5,155 nucleotides of DNA from Clostridia bacterium (lineage in GTDB: Bacteria; Bacillota; Clostridia; Christensenellales; Borkfalkiaceae), in NCBI GenBank assembly GCA_029063275.1, contig JAIDOO010000038.1, forward strand, positions 1-5,155, written 5' to 3'. The position numbers were made by a program, and so were the translations under genes. Positions 1 to 5,155 of this stretch are shown one piece after another (the first letter of the stretch is position 1; every line of letters starts with the position of its first letter). Below the pieces are notes generated by a model. It had not been told where the DNA came from and ran no database searches. It saw only the letters and a program-made list of their open reading frames with translations.

Positions 1-56
1 ATAATATATCACTTTTTTGAGAAAATGAAAAGCGAAAAGCTGTAAAATTAAAATTT

Positions 57-1106
57 TTATTTTTTATTGACAAAAAAGTTATTGAATATTTTTGAAACTG
101 TTTTTCCGAAGAGTCGGCAAAACACGTTAAACCCGAAGCTTAGTATCGGTTTTAAATAGAATATTTTCATTAACGTCTTCATCAGGCGGAATTTGAATTT
201 CAGCTTTTTAATATAAGAAAGATAAACGCCCGAATTGTTTGCAACTATTGATTTTGCACACACTTCCCCGCTTTTTAAGCCGTATCGCAACCCCGACAGT
301 GTGAGCGGGTCGCAAGCGCCCACCGCGTCGCCCACAAAAAACACATTGCCGAAAATTATAGGTTTTTTCACTCCAATGGGCGTGAACGCACCTTTGAGGT
401 TTGTCAAATCAGCTTTTATATCCAGCTCATCCAAAAATTCGGCGAAAACCTGATTATAATTTATCCCGGGATTGTAAACGTCCGTCAAGCCCACGTTTAT
501 TGTACCGCCAAACGAGCTAACCCACCCGTAACCTCTTTTAGTTTTGCCGAAGTGAATATGAATCGCCTCTTCCGCTTCTTTTGAAAAAGTCAACTGCATA
601 GCAAAGTTACATTTTTTGAACTTTTGGTATCTACTGCCAAAACCGTTTGTGCCGTCTGCAAAAACCAAATTTTCGTAAGCTATCCTTGTTCCGTCGGATA
701 AAGTTATTGCATTTTCTTTTGCTTCGTGCTCCGCGATTTTTGCGTTTTCGGCTATTTCAATTCCCTTTGATACGGCAAGATTAAAAAATGCGTTATCAAG
801 CTCTACCCTGTCAATACTTTTGTTAGTGAATAAAAATTTATTAATTATTTTCAGTTTGGATTTATATTTGTAGCAAATATTAAAATCTTTAATTAAAGAA
901 TAGTTACAATTTTCTACGTCAAGCCCGAGTTTTTTATATTCGGATTTTGTCTTTGCGGTAATGTAACCTGCACAGCACTTGTATCTCGGAAATTCAAAAC
1001 GCTCGATGACGAGCAAATCTTTTTCGCCTAATTTCAAAAGATTAAGCGCGGTTGAAAGTCCTGCGGGACCTGCGCCGACTATTACGACTTTATATTTATC
1101 TTTCAT
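57..1106 (-). CDS. Geranylgeranyl reductase family FAD-dependent oxidoreductase
   Basis: The product (349 aa) is a class-A flavoprotein resembling geranylgeranyl reductases, which use FAD to saturate double bonds of isoprenoid chains in lipids or quinones. Seen: an N-terminal FAD-binding Rossmann motif VGAGPAG (residues 10-16), the family-type PRYKCCAG segment (40-47) with adjacent cysteines, FADG (149-152), GYGW (192-195) followed by an NVGLTD strand, and the second FAD contact VGDAVGACDPLTLSG (258-272). The C-terminus is basic and rich in Phe, Leu and Ile, suggesting peripheral membrane contact. The ATG at 1106 is preferred over an upstream in-frame ATG at 1160: it has GGAGGT six bases upstream, the Rossmann strand begins right after it, and a promoter-like sequence lies inside the extension. 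The gene is divergent from the ferritin-like gene and visibly richer in A+T and in Lys, Asn, Phe and Ile codons than its neighbours. The family call is secure; the substrate is unknown, and other isoprenoid or lipid substrates are possible. Confidence 0.87.
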   Translation of the reverse strand: MKDKYKVVIVGAGPAGLSTALNLLKLGEKDLLVIERFEFPRYKCCAGYITAKTKSEYKKLGLDVENCNYSLIKDFNICYKYKSKLKIINKFLFTNKSIDRVELDNAFFNLAVSKGIEIAENAKIAEHEAKENAITLSDGTRIAYENLVFADGTNGFGSRYQKFKKCNFAMQLTFSKEAEEAIHIHFGKTKRGYGWVSSFGGTINVGLTDVYNPGINYNQVFAEFLDELDIKADLTNLKGAFTPIGVKKPIIFGNVFFVGDAVGACDPLTLSGLRYGLKSGEVCAKSIVANNSGVYLSYIKKLKFKFRLMKTLMKIFYLKPILSFGFNVFCRLFGKTVSKIFNNFFVNKK

Positions 1107-1112
1107 TTGCGC

Positions 1113-1118
1113 ACCTCC
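1113..1118 (-). promoter_or_regulatory. Ribosome binding site deciding the flavoprotein start
   Basis: On the minus strand the sequence reads GGAGGT, six bases before the ATG at 1106. No comparable site precedes the alternative in-frame ATG at 1160, so this site fixes the shorter 349-residue product. Confidence 0.85.
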
Positions 1119-1127
1119 CGCACGTTT

Positions 1128-1156
1128 ATAATACGGCTTTGTGTCAGAAATTGCAA
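1128..1156 (-). promoter_or_regulatory. Probable sigma-A promoter for the flavoprotein gene
   Basis: On the minus strand a -35-like TTGCAA (1151-1156) is separated by 17 bases from a -10-like TATTAT (1128-1133, five of six matches to consensus). The predicted transcript start near 1121 would leave a leader of only about 15 bases, just enough for the ribosome binding site. The promoter lies inside the possible N-terminal extension of the ORF, which argues again for the start at 1106. It was found by eye; the -35 matches consensus at only four of six positions. Confidence 0.5.
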
Positions 1157-1212
1157 GCATAATTTTTCAGTGTTTTTGATTAGAAACTGGTTTGAATGAC
1201 AAAAACCTTATC

Positions 1213-1218
1213 GGAGGA
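1213..1218 (+). promoter_or_regulatory. Ribosome binding site of the ferritin-like gene
   Basis: GGAGGA lies five bases before the ATG at 1224. It is a strong match to the anti-Shine-Dalgarno sequence and settles the start. I found no convincing plus-strand -35/-10 pair in the 117-base region upstream. Confidence 0.85.
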
Positions 1219-1223
1219 AATTT

Positions 1224-2477
1224 ATGAACCCTATTAAAGAAAAATCAAGAAGTCTTGAAAACAGTTTTTTACCGCTCAGAAAAATGTATCCCAAAAGCTA
1301 TAATAAGGCTAAAACCTCACCTTACACTAAAACGCGCGTAATACTTATGAACGGCACGGAATTCGAGTCGCAATGGTTTATGCATAACTTTGCGCGCCAC
1401 TGCGACGAGCCCGAAATTCTTGCGACGCTTGCAGTTGTGAGACGTCAGGAACAGCAACAGCAAAAGCGCATTGCCTGCTTAAAACCGCTGAATGAAAGCA
1501 TACTCGAAACGACGATAGCCTATGAACAGCTTGCCGTTGACCTGACTGCAGTTCTTGCACGGCATGAAAAAGACGAAAACAATATAAAGGCGCTGAATTT
1601 TGCGCTTTTGGAGGACTTTGACCACCTGTACCGATACGCTAATCTCTTAAAGATGGACAAGAACGAGGACGCGGATATGCTTGTTGGAAAGTTCACCGAA
1701 ATTATGCCCGGCAGACCGACCGTTGCCGAGCACCGCTATCCCGCCGACGACGTAAAGCCGCATATGAACGCACAGACCGCCGACCTTTACTCCAAGCTTG
1801 TTGCAAGCACGATTACCGCCGCGGAACAGCAGACTATGAATTATTATATGAACATTTCGCAGTGGTACAAAAACGATTTGGGCAGAAAGCTGTACGCCGA
1901 AATCGCAATGATCGAAGAAGCGCACGTTACGCAGTACGAGAGTCTGAAAGACCCCACCCTTACCTGGCTGGAACAATGGGTTATGCACGAGTATACCGAA
2001 TGTTGGTTATATTATTCGGCTATGCAGGACGAATCTAACGAATATATCAAAAAAATATGGACGGAACATTTTAAAATGGAAGTCGCTCATTTAAAGGCGG
2101 CGGCTAAACTTTTAAAAAAGTTTGAAAACAAGACCTTTGAATCGGTGTGCGGCACGGGCGAATTTCCCCAGCTTTTGAAGCTTGGCGGAAATAAAGATTA
2201 TATCAGAAAGGTACTGCAAAGCACTATTCAGCTTACTGCCGACAATACCGAAGTTAAACCCGACTACAAAGAAGTCAAAAAAATCCCCGACGATCACAGA
2301 TTTTTCGATTATCAGCAATTTATGTCGGGCGATCCCGAAAAAAATCCTTCTCATCTTGTAATTAAAAAGGCGATTGAAAGACTTGGCAAGGACTATCGCT
2401 ATCAGGACAGCGAGCATCCTGTAAAGGAACTCAGAAGCCGCGAAAAAGACAACGTACAAATTGCAAGAACAAAATAA
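1224..2477 (+). CDS. Ferritin-like diiron protein with two tandem four-helix-bundle domains
   Basis: The 417-residue soluble protein has no signal peptide or membrane segment. Residues 193-298 show the full ferritin/rubrerythrin-type diiron ligand set in four predicted helices: E201, E231xxH234 (EEAH), E256 and E286xxH289 (EVAH), spaced 30, 25 and 30 residues. Residues 38-143 repeat this spacing exactly: E46, E76xxQ79, E101 and D131xxH134, so an N-terminal bundle with an altered site is inferred. A linker of about 50 residues rich in Pro, Asp and His joins them. The tail of about 117 residues (301-417) is charged and matches nothing I recognise. There is no CxxC rubredoxin centre, so this is not a classical rubrerythrin. 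Family proteins bind non-haem diiron and act as peroxidases, oxidases, hydroxylases or iron stores; which applies here is unknown. The gene is divergent from an FAD oxidoreductase, has its own ribosome binding site and ends at a strong terminator. The coding call is certain, the diiron site likely, the activity open. Confidence 0.8.
   Translation: MNPIKEKSRSLENSFLPLRKMYPKSYNKAKTSPYTKTRVILMNGTEFESQWFMHNFARHCDEPEILATLAVVRRQEQQQQKRIACLKPLNESILETTIAYEQLAVDLTAVLARHEKDENNIKALNFALLEDFDHLYRYANLLKMDKNEDADMLVGKFTEIMPGRPTVAEHRYPADDVKPHMNAQTADLYSKLVASTITAAEQQTMNYYMNISQWYKNDLGRKLYAEIAMIEEAHVTQYESLKDPTLTWLEQWVMHEYTECWLYYSAMQDESNEYIKKIWTEHFKMEVAHLKAAAKLLKKFENKTFESVCGTGEFPQLLKLGGNKDYIRKVLQSTIQLTADNTEVKPDYKEVKKIPDDHRFFDYQQFMSGDPEKNPSHLVIKKAIERLGKDYRYQDSEHPVKELRSREKDNVQIARTK
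1335..2117 (+). repeat. Protein-level tandem duplication (1335-1652 and 1800-2117)
   Basis: The two segments encode residues 38-143 and 193-298 of the ferritin-like protein. Shifted by 155 residues without gaps, they align E46/E201, E76/E231, L86-K87/L241-K242, E95/E250, E101/E256, H134/H289, L135/L290 and LLK 141-143/296-298. Overall identity is low, so the duplication is old and shows mainly in the metal-ligand register and helix lengths. It is an inference from residue spacing and is not visible as a DNA repeat. Confidence 0.55.
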
Positions 2478-2483
2478 TTTTAA

Positions 2484-2511
2484 AGCCGCGCGTAAATCTT
2501 TACGCGCGGCT
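2484..2511. terminator. Bidirectional rho-independent terminator between convergent genes
   Basis: An 11-base-pair, very GC-rich stem (2484-2494 with 2501-2511, core GCCGCGCG) closes a six-base loop. On the plus strand it is followed by a T-rich tract (GATTTTATTTTT), ending the ferritin-like transcript seven bases after its stop codon. On the minus strand it is followed by TTAAAATTATTTT, so it can also end the DUF5662 transcript, whose stop is at 2516. The convergent genes are only 38 bases apart. Confidence 0.85.
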
Positions 2512-2515
2512 GATT

Positions 2516-3040
2516 TTATTTTTCGGCTTTTACAAATTTTTTCAATTCATTAAAGGTGTATTTTTCACCACAGTCTTTGAGCATTGTCAAAAAATAGCGG
2601 AGCTGTTCACAGGTTTCGCGGTTCATTCCCTCTTTGTCTGTTTTCGCTTCAAAATATTCAAGCGGGCTTGAATCGGTGTAATTTGCTTTGAGATAAATTT
2701 TGCAGGCGGCAACCCTATCGCAAATCATTTCCGCAAGATACCTTGCGGGCATTTTTACATACACCCTCTTTCCGTCGGCAAAATCGGTCCAGTACTCAAA
2801 GTGATGCTTGTTCCTGCCCTTATGATGAAGCCATGCGGCGGAAAAGCCTATAACTTCCCTTTCCTTCGCCTGCGGACTGCGGTTGCCCTGAAAATATTTT
2901 GCACCCGACCAAAACTCAGCTGCTGAAAATTTTGAAAGGTCGTGTGTAAGTCCCTGTCTAATCAGTCCGCACTTAAAGCAGAGCTTTCTGACTTGCCGTC
3001 TATGGCGGCATACGGTGATAAAGTGTTTAAAAACGTGCAT
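2516..3040 (-). CDS. DUF5662 family protein (uncharacterised)
   Basis: The 174-residue soluble protein matches my recollection of the DUF5662 family of Bacillota, which has no established function. Seen: HDLSKF (33-38), YFQGNRSP (49-56), a His-rich block HHKGRNKHHFEYW (72-84) and MPARYLAEMICDRVAA (97-112). The order of an early His, an HD pair, further paired His and a later Asp (D108) recalls HD-type metal phosphohydrolases, but I infer this from residue order only. The ATG at 3040 is preferred: family members begin close to the FKHF segment that follows it, and an alternative TTG at 3079 would place a hairpin (3057-3076) inside the reading frame. The ribosome binding site is poor: no purine-rich GGAGG lies before either start. 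The gene is 42 bases downstream of dtd on the same strand, probably the last gene of that cluster or separately expressed. Confidence 0.8.
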   Translation of the reverse strand: MHVFKHFITVCRHRRQVRKLCFKCGLIRQGLTHDLSKFSAAEFWSGAKYFQGNRSPQAKEREVIGFSAAWLHHKGRNKHHFEYWTDFADGKRVYVKMPARYLAEMICDRVAACKIYLKANYTDSSPLEYFEAKTDKEGMNRETCEQLRYFLTMLKDCGEKYTFNELKKFVKAEK

Positions 3041-3056
3041 TATACAATAAGTTAAA

Positions 3057-3076
3057 CAGGGCGAAAACTCGCCCTG
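3057..3076 (-). terminator. Hairpin between dtd and the DUF5662 gene
   Basis: A perfect eight-base-pair stem (3057-3064 with 3069-3076, CAGGGCGA/TCGCCCTG) with a four-base loop sits just after the dtd stop. On the minus strand it is followed by TTTAACTTATT, an interrupted U tract. It is probably a weak or partial terminator for the efp-dtd transcript, reducing expression of the DUF5662 gene. It could instead be an RNA-processing or stabilising stem. Confidence 0.55.
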
Positions 3077-3082
3077 CAAATT

Positions 3083-3520
3083 TTAAATTTCGTATATAAC
3101 GGTAACCGGACCGTCGTTAAACTGTTCGATTTTCATATCAGCGCCGAACACGCCTGTTTTTACCGTCAAACCAAGTTCGCGGAGTTTTTCGGCGGTCAGA
3201 AGATACAGCTTTTCTGCGGATTCGGGACGCTCTGCGTCAGTGAAACTCGGGCGGTTACCGTGCGAGCAATCGCCGTAAAGAGTGAACTGCGAAATCAACA
3301 AAATTTCACCCTCGACGTCCTTTATTGACAAATTCATTTTGCCGTTGCCGTCTTCGAAAATCCGCAGTCTTGACAGCTTACCTGCCATAATGCCTGCTTT
3401 ATCTTCGGTATCCCCGCATTTTATTCCTAGATACACTGCAAATCCGAAAGGAATTTCAGAAACCTTTTTACCGCCGACAGACAGTACGGTACGTTTTACG
3501 CGCTGAATAACAGCTTTCAA
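3083..3520 (-). CDS. dtd: D-aminoacyl-tRNA deacylase (Dtd)
   Basis: Dtd hydrolyses the ester bond of D-amino acids (and glycine on tRNA-Ala) mischarged onto tRNA, protecting translation from D-residues; it acts in the cytosol as a homodimer. The 145-residue length is typical. The canonical start MKAVIQRV, the catalytic-site motif SQFTL (77-81), GNRPSF (88-93) and the C-terminal NDGPVT (135-140), carrying the Gly-cis-Pro chirality selector (137-138), are all present, so the enzyme looks intact. The start codon is TTG, lying immediately after the efp TAA stop with no intervening base. The family-typical N-terminus makes this start secure. A GAGGGT inside the end of efp, about ten bases upstream, can serve as ribosome binding site, and translational coupling to efp is likely. 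Confidence 0.96.
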   Translation of the reverse strand: MKAVIQRVKRTVLSVGGKKVSEIPFGFAVYLGIKCGDTEDKAGIMAGKLSRLRIFEDGNGKMNLSIKDVEGEILLISQFTLYGDCSHGNRPSFTDAERPESAEKLYLLTAEKLRELGLTVKTGVFGADMKIEQFNDGPVTVIYEI

Positions 3521-4096
3521 TTATTTGCCGACCCTCGACATATACTCGCCAGTACGGGTATCGATACGGATAATTTCGCCTTCTTCAACGAACATGGGAA
3601 CCTGAACGGTTGCACCCGTTTCAACGACAGCGTTCTTCATTGCGTTGGTTGCGGTATTGCCCTTAACGCCGGGTTCGCACTCGGTAATCTTGAGCTCAAC
3701 GAAGTTTTCAGGCTCAACCGAGAACGCCGTTCCTTTAAGGAATTTAATGGTTACATTGTCGTTTTCCTTGATATATTTGAGAGCGTCCTCAACCTGACCG
3801 AGGTTGAGAGTAATCATTTCGAATGTGTCGGGGTCCATAAAATAATAGAACTCGCCGTCGGTGTATGAATAGGTCATCTTCTTGGTTTCAACCTGAGCCG
3901 TTTCGAGCTTTGCGGTAGGGTTGAAAGTTATATCGGAAAGAACCTGACCGGTTACAACGTTTTTAAGCGTTGTTCTTACAAACGCCGCGCCCTTACCGGG
4001 TTTTACGTGCTGGAATTCCGTTACGGTATATACGCCCTTGCCGTTGTATTCGAACGTGGTGCCCTTTCTGATGTCGCCTGCTAAAATTGATGCCAT
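3521..4096 (-). CDS. efp: Elongation factor P
   Basis: EF-P binds between the ribosomal P and E sites and promotes peptide bond formation at polyproline stretches. The 191-residue protein has the usual three beta-barrel domains. The N-terminal KOW-like domain includes [14 protein letters not shown] (28-41), nearly identical to Bacillus EF-P; K35 in the PGKG loop is the tip lysine that is modified in many bacteria. The OB-type domains follow, with [10 protein letters not shown] (141-150) typical of the family, and the end GEYMSRVGK is also typical. Which modification K35 receives, if any, cannot be read from this window because no modification gene is present. The ATG is preceded by AAGGAG at seven bases. 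It lies 28 bases after the M24 peptidase stop, a pairing common in Bacillota (yqhT-efp in Bacillus subtilis), and abuts dtd. Confidence 0.98.
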   Translation of the reverse strand: MASILAGDIRKGTTFEYNGKGVYTVTEFQHVKPGKGAAFVRTTLKNVVTGQVLSDITFNPTAKLETAQVETKKMTYSYTDGEFYYFMDPDTFEMITLNLGQVEDALKYIKENDNVTIKFLKGTAFSVEPENFVELKITECEPGVKGNTATNAMKNAVVETGATVQVPMFVEEGEIIRIDTRTGEYMSRVGK

Positions 4097-4103
4097 ATTT
4101 ATT

Positions 4104-4109
4104 CTCCTT
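4104..4109 (-). promoter_or_regulatory. Ribosome binding site of efp
   Basis: AAGGAG on the minus strand, seven bases before the ATG at 4096. It is the strongest ribosome binding site of the right-hand cluster, consistent with high expression of EF-P relative to its neighbours. Confidence 0.85.
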
Positions 4110-4124
4110 GTTAATTAAACGTAT

Positions 4125-5138
4125 TTATAAAACAGTCAGTTTTCTGTCCGTGTCGGTTAGGCTTACCGCCTTACCTTCGTCCAAAGTTACACTGTCCTCT
4201 ATTCTTATTCCGTACTCGCCTTCGAGATATACGCCGGGTTCGTCCGAAAAAACCATTCCGTTCAAAAGAACGTCGCGGCTCTTCGGAGATAACATAGGGA
4301 ATTCGTGAACGTTAATTCCTATTCCGTGTCCCAAAGAGTGAGTAAAATATTTATCGAGCCCATGCTTTTTAAGATATTCCCGCGCAACAGCGTCAGCCTC
4401 AGCCCCTGTCATTCCGCAGGTTATCTCCTCTTTTACGAGATTGTGCGCCTGCAAAACGCTTGCATAGGCTTTTTTAAAATCTTCGTGCTTTTTATCGTCG
4501 CCGAAAAGATACGTTCTTGTACAGTCCGAACAATAACCGCCGTATTTACAGCCGTAGTCGATAAGAATAACATCGCCGAACTTCAACTTGCGCATACCGG
4601 TTTCGTGATGGGGAACGCTTGAATTTTTGCCGAAAGCGACTATAGTTTCAAAGCTTGTCCCGCTTGCTCCGAATTTACGCATAAGGTATTCGAGATGCGC
4701 CGCTACGTCATTTTCGCTCATTCCCTCTTTGATACTGTCCAAAAGAGAAATAAGCGCCCTGTCGGCAATCGAACACGCACGCTCGATTAACGCAAGCTCG
4801 TAATCTTCCTTAACCGCCATTGCGGAAACAAACGCGGGCGTACTGTCAACTATATCGAGCCCGTAAGATTTCAATTTAAGATAGTCGTTGTAAAGCGTTC
4901 TGCCGACGGGGATTGCAACTTGCTTGTAGGGTTTTAAAATATCCTCAAGCTTTTCGTATTTTTTTACTGTAATTTCCGAGCCCTTTAACGCATTTGCCGC
5001 GCCCTCTAAATAGCGCGTGTCGGTATAAAACACAGAGCCGTTTTCATCGGATACAACATATCCGAACGAAGTAGAAATTCCCGTAAGATATTTTCTTAAA
5101 TCGGCAGCTTCGGTCAATACTGCTTCTGCCCCCACCAA
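4125..5138 (-). CDS. Xaa-Pro aminopeptidase-like M24 family metallopeptidase
   Basis: The protein (337 aa as called) has a creatinase-like N-terminal domain (about 1-108) and a pita-bread catalytic domain (about 115-330). All five dinuclear-metal ligands are visible: D194 (LIDYG), D205 (CSDCTRT), H271 (SLGHGIG), E300 (SDEPG) and E314 (RIED). The supporting histidines H177, H267 and H278 sit at the same offsets as those known in E. coli aminopeptidase P. The enzyme is expected to be active, releasing an N-terminal residue that precedes proline from cytosolic peptides. The shorter E300-E314 spacing fits the small prolidase-like bacterial members; prolidase activity is an alternative. It precedes efp by 28 bases on the same strand. 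The start is uncertain: an in-frame TGA lies at 5151-5153, the possible starts are TTG (5138) and GTG (5135), no clear ribosome binding site precedes them, and the usual first helix of roughly 10-15 residues is missing. The 5' end may be affected by a frameshift. Confidence 0.9.
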   Translation of the reverse strand: MVGAEAVLTEAADLRKYLTGISTSFGYVVSDENGSVFYTDTRYLEGAANALKGSEITVKKYEKLEDILKPYKQVAIPVGRTLYNDYLKLKSYGLDIVDSTPAFVSAMAVKEDYELALIERACSIADRALISLLDSIKEGMSENDVAAHLEYLMRKFGASGTSFETIVAFGKNSSVPHHETGMRKLKFGDVILIDYGCKYGGYCSDCTRTYLFGDDKKHEDFKKAYASVLQAHNLVKEEITCGMTGAEADAVAREYLKKHGLDKYFTHSLGHGIGINVHEFPMLSPKSRDVLLNGMVFSDEPGVYLEGEYGIRIEDSVTLDEGKAVSLTDTDRKLTVL

Positions 5139-5155
5139 AATAAAAATAGTTCACG

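Noticed and set aside
1..56. Terminator for the flavoprotein in the AT-rich left edge
   Set aside because: There are A/T tracts but no stable GC-containing stem; a terminator may lie beyond the window edge.
1107..1160. N-terminal extension of the flavoprotein to the ATG at 1160
   Set aside because: It contains the -35/-10-like sequences and the GGAGGT site, and the FAD-binding strand starts right after the ATG at 1106.
1148..1165. AAATT-8-AATTT inverted repeat over the predicted -35 box, considered as an operator (Fur or PerR type)
   Set aside because: The arms are only five AT bases, the centre is imperfect, and neither a Fur nor a PerR consensus is matched.
2112..2459. Open frame antisense to the end of the ferritin-like gene (also 1378-1560 and 1647-1988)
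   Set aside because: They lie wholly inside a well-supported gene, have no ribosome binding site and resemble no known protein.
3041..3079. N-terminal extension of the DUF5662 protein to a TTG at 3079
   Set aside because: It would be encoded by the hairpin after dtd, has no ribosome binding site and does not resemble the family's usual start.
3047..3082. Possible promoter on the minus strand (TTGCAG, 17 bases, TTTAAC) before the DUF5662 gene
   Set aside because: The -10 match is weak, the spacer is the hairpin itself, and the transcript start would fall at the start codon; a terminator-like stem explains the sequence better.
4305..4622. Plus-strand open frame antisense to the M24 peptidase (and others at 4087-4308, 3282-3506 and 235-453)
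   Set aside because: They overlap conserved catalytic coding sequence on the other strand and show no protein-like features.
5151..5153. TGA read as tryptophan (alternative genetic code) to extend the M24 peptidase
   Set aside because: No other recognised gene contains an in-frame TGA, and tryptophans are encoded by TGG.

Overview
This 5.2 kb window looks like chromosomal DNA from a low-to-moderate GC member of the Bacillota, most likely an anaerobic Clostridia-type bacterium. The evidence is strong GGAGG-type ribosome binding sites, a Bacillus/Clostridium-like elongation factor P, the peptidase M24–efp gene pair common in that phylum, a DUF5662 gene, and TAA as the stop codon of all six genes. 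No in-frame TGA interrupts any recognised gene, so the standard bacterial code fits. The genus cannot be told from the sequence.

Layout. Bases 1-56 are AT-rich and hold no gene I can support. A geranylgeranyl-reductase-family FAD flavoprotein follows on the minus strand (57-1106). A 117-base divergent intergenic region (1107-1223) carries a plausible minus-strand promoter and the ribosome binding sites of both flanking genes. A 417-residue ferritin-like diiron protein lies on the plus strand (1224-2477). It ends at a strong hairpin that probably terminates transcription from both directions. Beyond it is a minus-strand cluster, in transcription order from the right: an Xaa-Pro aminopeptidase-like M24 peptidase (4125-5138), efp (3521-4096), dtd (3083-3520) and a DUF5662 gene (2516-3040).

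Function. The right-hand cluster is a protein-synthesis and peptide-turnover operon. EF-P relieves ribosome stalling at proline stretches, the M24 peptidase probably removes residues preceding proline from peptides, and Dtd removes D-amino acids mischarged onto tRNA. The left-hand divergent pair joins an FAD oxidoreductase to a diiron protein, which suggests redox or oxidative-stress chemistry, but no direct partnership is shown.

The most notable finding is in the ferritin-like protein. The carboxylate/histidine pattern E-(30)-ExxH-(25)-E-(30)-ExxH at residues 201/231/256/286 recurs with identical spacing, 155 residues earlier, at 46/76/101/131. The earlier copy has conservative changes (H79 to Q and E131 to D). 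This implies an ungapped tandem duplication of the four-helix bundle, with one canonical and one altered metal site. I see no CRISPR array, tRNA, rRNA, insertion sequence or phage gene.
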